In this document: positions 32,634 to 39,005 of the stretch, piece by piece
Layout: each line of letters begins with the position of its first letter
Position numbering within the stretch: the stretch's first letter is position 1
Source: JBDTSW01 sp039930945
GTDB taxonomy: Bacteria > Actinomycetota > Thermoleophilia > Solirubrobacterales > 70-9
Direction of reading: 5' to 3'
DNA length: 39,234 nucleotides
Assembly (NCBI GenBank): GCA_039930945.1
Contig: JBDTSW010000006.1
Coordinates: forward strand, 1-39,234
Notes under the pieces: model-generated
Told to the model about the DNA's origin: nothing
The model's database searches: none
What the model saw: only the letters and a program-made list of their open reading frames with translations
Position numbers and translations under genes: made by a program

Positions 32634-33514
32634 GCGCCGACCAGGGGCTCGAGCTGTGCGGGCTGCGGCTCGCCCACCCGGTGCTCAACGGCTCCGGCAC
32701 CTTCGACGCGATCGCCGCCCGCCGGGCATTCGGAGACGTGATCGTCGAGCGCTTCCCGTTCGCGGCGTTCGTCTCGAAGACGATCACCCCGCAGCCGCGG
32801 GCGGGCAATCCGCCGCCGCGCCTGTTCGAGACGCCCAGCGGGATGATCAACTCGATCGGGCTGCCGAACAAGGGCCTGGAGGGGTTCATCGAATCCGACC
32901 TGCCGCTGCTGGCCGAGCTCCCGGTGCCGCTGATCGTCTCCGTGATGGGGACCAGCCGGGAGGAGTTCGCTCGGTTGGTCGAGGGTCTCGCCTGCCGCGC
33001 CGAGGTCGCGGCGGTCGAGCTCAACGTCTCCTGCCCGAACGTCGAGTCCGGGCTGATCGTCGGCGAGCAGCCGGGCGAGACGCTGGCCCTGATGCTGGCC
33101 TTGCGGGCGCTGACGCCGAAGCCGCTGATCGTCAAGCTGACGCCCAACGTCGCCGAGCCCGAGGGGGTCGCCGCGGCGGCCGCGGAGGGCGGCGCCGACG
33201 CCGTCTCGCTGGTCAACACGCTGCGGGCGACCGCGATCGCCCCTGGCACCGGTGAGCCCTGGCTCGGCGCCGGCAGCGGCGGGCTCTCAGGGCCGGCGAT
33301 CAAGCCGGTGGCCCTGGAGCAGACACGCCGGGTCGCGGCCGCGGTCTCGATCCCGGTGATCGGGATGGGCGGCATCGAGAGCGGCGCTGATGCGGCTTCC
33401 TTCATCGCCGCCGGAGCGACCGCGGTCGCCGTTGGGACCGCCTCGTTCCGCGATCCGATGGCCGCGGCCAGGATCCGCCTCGAGCTGGAGGAGGCGCCGG
33501 CGGCCGTCCGCTAG
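32630..33514 (+). CDS. pyrD: Dihydroorotate dehydrogenase class 1B, catalytic subunit
   Basis: 294 aa from GTG 32630 (GTGA overlap with pyrK). An FMN-dependent TIM barrel that oxidises dihydroorotate to orotate. The opening LCGLRLAHPVLNGSGTFD, the SKTITPQPRAGNPPPRLFET block, GMINSIGLPNKG, and the catalytic Cys in ELNVSCPNVESG are typical of class 1B; LSGPAIKPVAL and PVIGMGGIESGADAASFIAAGA bind FMN phosphate. It is the last pyrimidine gene visible. pyrF, next in many actinobacterial operons, is missing. A 105-nt gap with a new promoter follows. Confidence 0.95.
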   Translation: MSADQGLELCGLRLAHPVLNGSGTFDAIAARRAFGDVIVERFPFAAFVSKTITPQPRAGNPPPRLFETPSGMINSIGLPNKGLEGFIESDLPLLAELPVPLIVSVMGTSREEFARLVEGLACRAEVAAVELNVSCPNVESGLIVGEQPGETLALMLALRALTPKPLIVKLTPNVAEPEGVAAAAAEGGADAVSLVNTLRATAIAPGTGEPWLGAGSGGLSGPAIKPVALEQTRRVAAAVSIPVIGMGGIESGADAASFIAAGATAVAVGTASFRDPMAAARIRLELEEAPAAVR

Positions 33515-33530
33515 GGGCGCGAGCCCGTGT

Positions 33531-33545
33531 ACCTCAAGTTGAGGT
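33531..33545. promoter_or_regulatory. 15-bp palindrome upstream of the mihF promoter
   Basis: ACCTCAA-G-TTGAGGT is perfectly symmetric around one base. It lies about 77 nt before the predicted mihF transcription start. The CCTCAAGTT half resembles one half of the SoxR/MerR-type boxes, but the complete SoxR operator spacing is absent. Confidence 0.4.
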
Positions 33546-33580
33546 CGAACCGAATTTCGTCCGAAACTGCGCGCTACCCC

Positions 33581-33608
33581 TTGAACCCTTGCCCGTCGGG
33601 TATATGAT
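33581..33608 (+). promoter_or_regulatory. Promoter of mihF
   Basis: TTGAAC (-35, 33581-33586), 16-nt spacer, TATGAT (-10, 33603-33608): a near-consensus promoter. The predicted start is about 33615-33616, within 5 nt of ATG 33620, so the mRNA has little or no leader. The rest of the 33515-33619 gap holds only the palindrome at 33531. Confidence 0.75.
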
Positions 33609-33619
33609 CGCCGCCGCCG

Positions 33620-33955
33620 ATGGCCCCTCCCGTCGACACCTCCGCTGTCGCTGTTCCAGAGAGAACCGGCGCGCAGCGGATGCGGGCCCTGGGAAAGGCA
33701 AACGAGATCCGCTCGGCCCGCGCGCAGCTCAAGCGCGACCTCAAGGCCGGCAAGACGAAGATCGAGAAGCTGCTGCTCGACCCGCCCGAGTACGTCCTCT
33801 CGGCGAAGGTCTTCGACATGATCCTGGCGGTGCCCAAGTACGGCCGGGTCAAGGCCAACAAGATCCTGACCCAGTGCCGGATCTCACCGTCGAAGACGAT
33901 CGGCGGCCTCTCCGAGCGCCAGCGCACCGAGCTGGTGCACATGCTCCGCCGGTAG
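33620..33955 (+). CDS. mihF: Integration host factor, actinobacterial type
   Basis: 111 aa. This helix-two-turn-helix nucleoid protein of actinobacteria is unrelated to proteobacterial IHF. RALGKANEIRSARAQLKRDLKAG and PKYGRVKANKILTQCRISPSKTIGGLSERQR are strongly conserved in the family. It binds DNA with little sequence specificity and affects supercoiling, replication and transcription. The strong promoter close to its ATG fits high expression. The stop is followed directly by a 5-codon ORF (TAG then ATG 33956, MAPTI, TAG 33971-33973) that ends 8 nt before the gmk GTG. Confidence 0.93.
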   Translation: MAPPVDTSAVAVPERTGAQRMRALGKANEIRSARAQLKRDLKAGKTKIEKLLLDPPEYVLSAKVFDMILAVPKYGRVKANKILTQCRISPSKTIGGLSERQRTELVHMLRR

Positions 33956-33981
33956 ATGGCGCCAACCATCTAGGCGCCCAG

Positions 33982-34536
33982 GTGGCCAAGGTCTTCGTGA
34001 TCACCGGTCCCTCCGGCGTCGGCAAGGGAACGCTGATTCGCGAGCTGCTCGCGCGCGAGCCGGAGCTGGAGCTATCCGTCTCGGCGACCACGCGGGAGCC
34101 CCGCGAGGGCGAGGTCGACGGGCGCGACTACCACTTCCTCTCACCTGGGCTCTTCGACGAGCGAGCCAGGGCAGGGGAGTTCCTCGAGCACGCCACCTAC
34201 AGCGGACACCGCTACGGGACCCTGCGCTCCGAGGTCGAGCTGCGGCTGGCCGAGGGCCATTCGGTCGTGCTCGAGATCGAGGTCCAGGGCGCCCGGCAGG
34301 TGCGGGCCGCGATGGCCGACGCCGTGCTCGTGTTCATCGCGCCTCCCGACTCAGATGCGCTTCGCCGCCGGCTCGAGGGCCGCGGACTGGACTCGGCCGA
34401 GGCGATCGCCGAGCGCCTTCGCACCGCCTCCGACGAGCTCGCCGCCCAGCAGGAGTTCCAGCATGTGGTCGTCAACGACGACGCCGGTCGTGCCGCGGTG
34501 GAACTGGACCGGATCGTGCGCAGCGAGCTGGGCTGA
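33982..34536 (+). CDS. gmk: Guanylate kinase
   Basis: 184 aa from GTG 33982, phosphorylating GMP to GDP. The P-loop is VFVITGPSGVGKGTLIREL; the GMP-binding part has SVSATTREPREGEVDGRDYHFL and FLEHATYSGHRYGT; VVLEIEVQGARQVR and VFIAPPDS follow, with the RLEGRG lid. The frame is open far upstream through mihF, but GTG 33982 is the start giving a standard N-terminus. The mihF-gmk-rpoZ-coaBC order is conserved in actinobacteria. The frame stops 36 nt before rpoZ. Confidence 0.95.
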   Translation: MAKVFVITGPSGVGKGTLIRELLAREPELELSVSATTREPREGEVDGRDYHFLSPGLFDERARAGEFLEHATYSGHRYGTLRSEVELRLAEGHSVVLEIEVQGARQVRAAMADAVLVFIAPPDSDALRRRLEGRGLDSAEAIAERLRTASDELAAQQEFQHVVVNDDAGRAAVELDRIVRSELG

Positions 34537-34557
34537 GGGACTCGCCCGCCCACCCCC

Positions 34558-34563
34558 TACAAT
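34558..34563 (+). promoter_or_regulatory. -10 box TACAAT before rpoZ
   Basis: TACAAT lies 9 nt before the rpoZ ATG (34573), giving a very short or absent leader. No Shine-Dalgarno is present and no good -35 box is seen. Confidence 0.45.
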
Positions 34564-34572
34564 CACCGCCTG

Positions 34573-34806
34573 ATGATCATCCATCCCCGCGTAGACAAGC
34601 TGCTCGACCAGACCCATTCGCACTATGCGTCGGTGGTCGTCGCGGCGAAGAGAGCCCGCCAGCTCAACAGCTACTACCGCGCCCTCGGTGAGGGCTCCTA
34701 CGAGGAGTACACACCGCCGATGGTCGAGACCGGCACCGGCAACTACCTGACGATCGCGCTCGAGGAGCTGGCTGCGGGCAAGATCAAGTTCTCCTACCGG
34801 GCCTGA
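34573..34806 (+). CDS. rpoZ: DNA-directed RNA polymerase omega subunit
   Basis: 77 aa, within the usual omega length. It helps assemble and stabilise RNA polymerase by clamping the beta-prime C-terminus. VDKLLDQTHSHYASVVVAAKRARQLN is the conserved core, and NYLTIALEELAAGKIKFSY the C-terminal helix. Position between gmk and coaBC is the standard actinobacterial arrangement. ATG 34573 is preceded by TACAAT, so it may be transcribed as a leaderless mRNA in addition to read-through from gmk. Confidence 0.94.
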   Translation: MIIHPRVDKLLDQTHSHYASVVVAAKRARQLNSYYRALGEGSYEEYTPPMVETGTGNYLTIALEELAAGKIKFSYRA

Positions 34807-34828
34807 GCCACCCCCAGAGGAAGCTTCG

Positions 34829-36082
34829 ATGGCCCGGATCCTGCTCGGTGTAAGCGGCGGGATCGCCGCCTACAAGGCACTGGAGCTGGCGCGGCTGGCC
34901 ACCAAGGCCGGCCACGGCGTGCGCGTGCTGATGACTCCCGCGGCGACCCGATTCGTCGGCACCGCCTCGTTCGAGGGCATCGTCGGCTCCCCCGTGCTCA
35001 CCGGCGAGTTCGCTCGCGACCCGATGCGCGGCACCTTCCCGGGCGACGGTGTCCCCGACCACGACCCGATCGGCCACCTCGAGGTCGCGGCCAACGCCGA
35101 CGCCTACCTGATCGCGCCGGCCTCGGCGAACACGATCGCCAAGCTGGCGGCCGGAATCGCCGACTCGATGGTGACCACCGCCTTCCTCGCCACTCCGGGC
35201 CCGCGGCTGGTCGCGCCGGCGATGAACGACCGCATGTACGCCGACGCCTCGACCCAGGCCAACCTGGCGACGCTGCGCGGGCGCGGAGTCCAGGTGATCG
35301 AGCCGGAGACCGGCGCGCTCGCATCGCGGGGGGAGTGGGGGACCGGCAGGCTTCCCTCGCCCGAGGCTCTGCTGCGCGAGGTCACCTCGGCGCTGCCGTC
35401 GGCGCCGGGCCCCTGGGATGGACTGCGGGTGCTGGTATCGGCCGGCGGGACCCGCGAGCCGATCGATCCCGTGCGCTTCATCGGCAACCGCTCCAGCGGC
35501 CGCATGGGGCTCGCCCTGGCCGAGCGCGCCCGCCGGCGTGGCGCCGAGGTGACTCTCGTCGCCGCCAACGTCAGCCTGCCGGAGGCGGCGGGCCTCCGCC
35601 GCATCGACGTCGAGACAGCGGCCGAACTGGCCGCGGTGCTGCGCTCGGAGTTCGCCGACGCCCACGTGCTGTTGATGGCGGCGGCCGTCGCCGACTTCAC
35701 TCCGGAGACGACGAGCGAGGGCAAGCTCGCGCGCGCCGGCAGCGGTGGCATCGAGCTGCGGCTGGCCGAGACCGAGGACATCCTTGCCGGCCTCACGGCC
35801 GAACGCCTCGAGGGCCAGACGCTGGTCGGCTTCGCGGCCGAGCACGGGGCCGAGGCGATCGAGCGGGCGCGCGGCAAGCTCGAGCGCAAGGCGGTTGACG
35901 CGATCGTCTTCAACGACATCTCCCGCGCCGACATCGGCTTCGATGCGGCGAGCAACGAGGTGACGATCGTCGAGGCCTCCGGCGCGCACAAGGTGCCGCT
36001 GAGCTCCAAGCAGGTGGTCGCCGACGCGATTCTGGACCGCGTCGAAGCCTTGCGCTCGGTTCTAGACTCGAAGCGTGCCTGA
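34829..36082 (+). CDS. coaBC: Bifunctional phosphopantothenoylcysteine decarboxylase/synthetase
   Basis: 417 aa, joining CoaC (N-terminal, FMN) and CoaB (C-terminal) for two successive steps of coenzyme A synthesis. CoaC: LLGVSGGIAAYKALELARL, IAPASANTIAKLAAGIAD and LVAPAMNDRMY. CoaB (from about residue 190): VLVSAGGTREPIDPVRFIGN, SSGRMGLALAERA, MAAAVADFTP and a following Lys. The region ETGALASRGEWGTGRLP is where Escherichia coli has the ACGDIGPGRM loop with its proton-donating Cys; no Cys is seen here. ATG 34829 has a good Shine-Dalgarno (AGAGGAAG, 6 nt). Its last bases contain a TAGACT promoter for the next gene. Confidence 0.95.
   Translation: MARILLGVSGGIAAYKALELARLATKAGHGVRVLMTPAATRFVGTASFEGIVGSPVLTGEFARDPMRGTFPGDGVPDHDPIGHLEVAANADAYLIAPASANTIAKLAAGIADSMVTTAFLATPGPRLVAPAMNDRMYADASTQANLATLRGRGVQVIEPETGALASRGEWGTGRLPSPEALLREVTSALPSAPGPWDGLRVLVSAGGTREPIDPVRFIGNRSSGRMGLALAERARRRGAEVTLVAANVSLPEAAGLRRIDVETAAELAAVLRSEFADAHVLLMAAAVADFTPETTSEGKLARAGSGGIELRLAETEDILAGLTAERLEGQTLVGFAAEHGAEAIERARGKLERKAVDAIVFNDISRADIGFDAASNEVTIVEASGAHKVPLSSKQVVADAILDRVEALRSVLDSKRA
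36063..36068 (+). promoter_or_regulatory. -10 box TAGACT inside the 3' end of coaBC
   Basis: TAGACT ends exactly 6 nt before GTG 36075 of the TPR gene, predicting a leaderless transcript that starts within coaBC. Confidence 0.45.
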
Positions 36083-36452
36083 GACCTCCACCGACGGGAC
36101 CTACGACCTCTACCGCCGCGGCGTCGAGTTGCTCGAGGACGCCAGCTTCGGCGAGGCGACCGTGCCGCTCGCCGAGGCCGCGCGGCGCGCCCCCGACCAG
36201 AGCTCGGTTCGCGAGGCCCTGGGCCGCGCCTACTTCCGCAACCGCCAGTTCGCCGAGGCGGCCACCGAGTTCGAGGCCGTGGTCGAGACGCATCCGGTCA
36301 ACGACTTCGCCCAGTTCTGCCTGGGGCGGGCGCTGAGCCTCAGCGGACGGCGCGACCGGGCGCGCCATCACCTCGCCCTGGCCTCGAACCTCCGCCCTGA
36401 GCGCGAGGACTACCGTCGCTACCGCGACCGCCTGCGCATCGCCGCTGCTTAG
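36075..36452 (+). CDS. Small TPR-repeat protein
   Basis: 125 aa from GTG 36075, overlapping the end of coaBC by 8 nt. About three tetratricopeptide-like helical pairs are visible: YDLYRRGVELLEDASFGEATVP, SVREALGRAYFRNRQFAEAA and FAQFCLGRALSLSGRRDRAR. TPR proteins mediate protein contacts; the partner is unknown. There is no signal peptide or membrane segment. A TAGACT -10 box 6 nt before the GTG suggests it is expressed from its own leaderless mRNA, probably with dtd. Confidence 0.75.
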   Translation: MPETSTDGTYDLYRRGVELLEDASFGEATVPLAEAARRAPDQSSVREALGRAYFRNRQFAEAATEFEAVVETHPVNDFAQFCLGRALSLSGRRDRARHHLALASNLRPEREDYRRYRDRLRIAAA

Positions 36453-36463
36453 CCCGGCGCCGT

Positions 36464-36880
36464 ATGCGAGCACTCGTTCAGCGCGTCACCGAGGCCTCGG
36501 TTTCGGTCGACGGCGCCGAGCTGGCCTCGATCGGCCCGGGGCTGCTGGTGCTACTGGGGGTCGACGGGCGCGACTCGGAGGCAGAGGCGGACCGCCTCGC
36601 GGACAAGGTCCGCGCCCTGAGGGTGTTCGACGACGCCGACGGACGGATGAACGACCCCCTCGGCCGGCGCGAGGTCCTGTGCGTCAGCCAGTTCACCCTC
36701 TACGGCGACACACGCAGGGGAAACCGGCCCAGCTTCGCCGCCGCGGCACCGCCCGCTCTGGCCCGGCCCCTGTATGAGCGCTTCTGCGATCAGCTCGGCG
36801 CGAGACGTGGGGAGTTCGGCTCACGGATGGCCGTGGCGCTCGTCAACGACGGGCCCGTAACCCTCCTGTTGGAGGCGTGA
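36464..36880 (+). CDS. dtd: D-aminoacyl-tRNA deacylase
   Basis: 138 aa. It removes D-amino acids (and glycine from mischarged tRNA-Ala) from tRNA. It begins MRALVQRVTEASVSVDG and carries both active-site motifs, SQFTLYGDTRRGNRPSF and the cross-subunit NDGPVTLLLEA (GPVT type). The enzyme is a homodimer in the cytoplasm. ATG 36464 follows the TPR gene by 11 nt without a good Shine-Dalgarno, so reinitiation is likely. It is followed by a 144-nt gap that carries the rimP-nusA promoter and a terminator. Confidence 0.94.
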   Translation: MRALVQRVTEASVSVDGAELASIGPGLLVLLGVDGRDSEAEADRLADKVRALRVFDDADGRMNDPLGRREVLCVSQFTLYGDTRRGNRPSFAAAAPPALARPLYERFCDQLGARRGEFGSRMAVALVNDGPVTLLLEA

Positions 36881-36909
36881 GCCGCGCCTGCGCGTCGGGG
36901 GGCCGCGGC

Positions 36910-36915
36910 TATACT
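36910..36915 (+). promoter_or_regulatory. -10 box TATACT of the rimP-nusA-infB operon
   Basis: TATACT, 110 nt before rimP, is the best -10 box in the dtd-rimP gap. A start near 36922 would give a leader that runs through the terminator hairpin at 36949-36979. No good -35 box is visible. Confidence 0.5.
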
Positions 36916-36948
36916 GGCGGCCAGCTTTCCTCGTACCCGAACCCTTTC

Positions 36949-36979
36949 GATAGGTGGGCCCGGGCCCACCTATCTTTTT
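36949..36979 (+). terminator. Strong intrinsic terminator in the rimP-nusA leader
   Basis: GATAGGTGGGCCC (36949-36961) and GGGCCCACCTATC (36962-36974) form a perfect 26-bp palindrome, followed by TTTTT (36975-36979). It is the clearest intrinsic terminator in the window. It may simply end the dtd transcript, or attenuate a transcript begun at the TATACT box upstream. Confidence 0.85.
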
Positions 36980-37024
36980 GGTTGGGGAGGGAAGGGATAG
37001 GAATCAAAACGCACAGAGGACGAG

Positions 37025-37480
37025 TTGAGCGAAACCGCTGAGCTGGAGGAAACGATCGAGCGCCGGCTGGGCGAGCTCGACCCCACGATCGAGTTGATCG
37101 CGGTCGAGCGGCCCGCCGCCGAGGCCCTGCGCATCTACGTCGACCACCCCGGAGGGGTGGATCTGGCGCTGTGCGAGCGGGTCACGGCAGAGCTTCGCGA
37201 CCTGCTCGTGCGGTGGTCCCTGGAGGTCTCCTCGCCAGGAGAGGAGCGCCCGCTGACCAAGCCCGAGCATTTCCAGCGCTTCCTCGGGAGCACGGTGCGG
37301 GTGCGCACGCTCGACGAGATCGAGGGCCGGCGGAGCTTCACCGGAACGCTGAAGGCGGCCGACGAGGCCGGCGTCGCGGTCGAGGAGGGGCCCAGAGAGG
37401 TGACCATCCCTCTGGCCCGCATCCGCCGCTCGAACCTCGTGCCCGAGCTTTCAGGACCTGTGAGTGCGGAGCTCGAGTAG
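37025..37480 (+). CDS. rimP: Ribosome maturation factor RimP
   Basis: 151 aa from TTG 37025, with Shine-Dalgarno AGAGGA 6 nt upstream. RimP assists assembly of the 30S subunit. The N-terminal domain has RIYVDHPGGVDLALCERVTAEL; SLEVSSPGEERPLTKPEHFQRFLG is the family signature and the C-terminal SH3-like domain follows (VTIPLARIRRSNLVPEL). It leads the rimP-nusA-infB operon, an arrangement conserved across bacteria. A 41-nt gap with an 11-codon ORF separates it from nusA. Confidence 0.93.
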   Translation: MSETAELEETIERRLGELDPTIELIAVERPAAEALRIYVDHPGGVDLALCERVTAELRDLLVRWSLEVSSPGEERPLTKPEHFQRFLGSTVRVRTLDEIEGRRSFTGTLKAADEAGVAVEEGPREVTIPLARIRRSNLVPELSGPVSAELE

Positions 37481-37489
37481 GGAGACGTG

Positions 37490-37525
37490 ATGTTGCGAAG
37501 CGTGAACTTGGAGGTGGTGGTGTGA
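37490..37525 (+). CDS. 11-codon mini-ORF bridging rimP and nusA
   Basis: ATG 37490, preceded at 5 nt by GGAG, reads MLRSVNLEVVV and ends at TGA 37523-37525, overlapping the nusA GTG (GTGA). It begins 9 nt after the rimP stop. nusA also has its own Shine-Dalgarno inside this ORF (GGAGG 37510-37514). A coupling or leader-peptide role is inferred from position only. Confidence 0.35.
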   Translation: MLRSVNLEVVV

Positions 37526-38997
37526 GCCGCGAGATCGTCGATGCGATCAGGGGCCTCGAGCAGGAGAAGGGGATCGATTCCGAGACGCTGTTCGAGGCGC
37601 TCGAGGATGCGCTGCTCTCGGCCTACAAGAAGACGCCCGGGGCGGCCAAGTACGCTCGCGTCGACCTCGACCGTGAGACCGCCGACTTCCTTGTCTTCGA
37701 GCTGATCCTGCCGCCCGAGCTGGAGGAGAAGCTGCTCGACCAGGCGGCGGAGGCGCAGGAGGACGAGATCGACCCCGAGACGGGAGAGCTGCGTGAGCCC
37801 GAGGACCCCGAGCTCGACCCCGAGATGCTCGCTCCCTACGAGGATCAGATCCAGACCCGGGACGTCACCCCCGAAGACTTCGGCCGGATCGCCGCACAAA
37901 CGGCCAAGCAGGTGGTGCTGCAGCGGATCCGCGAGGCCGAGCGCCAGATGATGTTCGACGAATACCAGGACCGCGTCGGCGAGCTGATCACCGGGATCAT
38001 CCAACAGTCGGACAACCGCTACACCCTGGTGCAGCTGCGCGAGCGGGTGGAGGCGCTGCTTCCCCGCTCGGAGCAGGTCTGGAACGAGCGCTACGACCAC
38101 GGGATGCGGGTCAAGGCGGTGATCACCGACGTCTCGGCCGAGGGCAAGGGGCCGAGCATCGTCGTCTCGCGCCGGGATCCCGAGCTGATCAAGTCGCTGT
38201 TCGAGCTCGAGGTGCCGGAGATCGCCGACGGCCTGGTCGAGATCGTCGGCGTCGCCCGCGAGCCCGGCTACCGGTCGAAGATCGCCGTGATCTCCCATGC
38301 CGATGGCGTCGACCCCGTGGGCGCCTGCGTCGGGCCGAGGGGCTCGCGCGTGCGCATGGTCGTCTCCGAGCTGCGAGGCGAGAAGATCGACATCATTCCC
38401 TACAACGAGGAGCCCGCCCGCTTCGTCGCCAAGGCGCTCTCACCGGCCCGGGTACGCGAGGTGCTCGTCGACGATGCCGACAAGCAGGCCACGGTGGTCG
38501 TCCCCGACGATCAGCTCTCGCTGGCGATCGGCAGGGAGGGGCAGAACGCCCGCCTCGCCGCCAAGCTCACGGGTTGGCGCGTGGACATCAAGTCCGAGAC
38601 CGAGTTCTCCCAGCAGGAGGACGAGATCGAGATCGAGGGCGCCGACGAGGTCGATGGCCGCTGTGCCGCCGTGCTCTCCGCCGGCCGTCGCTGTCCGAAC
38701 GTCTCGCTGCCGGGCTCGCGCTATTGCGGTCTTCCCCAGCACCTGGCGCTGGCCCGTTTCGACGCCAACGAGGTGACGATGGTGACCTCGCTGAGCGACG
38801 ACGAGATCGCGATTCTCGCCAACGACGACGCCGACGAGGCCGAGGTCACGGCGCTCGTCGAGCGCGCGCTGGCCGCCCAGCCCGAGCCCACCCCCGAGCC
38901 CGAGGCCGCGGACGAGGCCGACCCCGGCGACGAGGACAAGCCCGCCGCCGAGGCCGACGGGTCCGTCGAAGCTGCCGAAGAGCCCTCGGCCGCGTAG
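37522..38997 (+). CDS. nusA: Transcription termination/antitermination factor NusA with extra Cys3His knuckle
   Basis: 491 aa from GTG 37522 (GGAGG 7 nt upstream). NusA binds RNA polymerase and nascent RNA and controls pausing, termination and antitermination. The N-terminal domain starts SREIVDAIRGLEQEKGID and holds an acidic insertion of about 45 residues (around residues 70-115). The S1 domain contains MRVKAVITDVSAEGKGPSIVVSRRDP; KH1 has DPVGACVGPRGSRVRMVVSE and KH2 has LSLAIGREGQNARLAAKLT. After KH2 a knuckle with Cys381, Cys391, Cys402 and His407 (RCAAVLSAGRRC, RYCGLPQH) is followed by a short helical region and an acidic/proline tail. The knuckle is not a usual NusA part. Confidence 0.93.
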   Translation: MSREIVDAIRGLEQEKGIDSETLFEALEDALLSAYKKTPGAAKYARVDLDRETADFLVFELILPPELEEKLLDQAAEAQEDEIDPETGELREPEDPELDPEMLAPYEDQIQTRDVTPEDFGRIAAQTAKQVVLQRIREAERQMMFDEYQDRVGELITGIIQQSDNRYTLVQLRERVEALLPRSEQVWNERYDHGMRVKAVITDVSAEGKGPSIVVSRRDPELIKSLFELEVPEIADGLVEIVGVAREPGYRSKIAVISHADGVDPVGACVGPRGSRVRMVVSELRGEKIDIIPYNEEPARFVAKALSPARVREVLVDDADKQATVVVPDDQLSLAIGREGQNARLAAKLTGWRVDIKSETEFSQQEDEIEIEGADEVDGRCAAVLSAGRRCPNVSLPGSRYCGLPQHLALARFDANEVTMVTSLSDDEIAILANDDADEAEVTALVERALAAQPEPTPEPEAADEADPGDEDKPAAEADGSVEAAEEPSAA

Positions 38998-39005
38998 GGG
39001 AGAGC

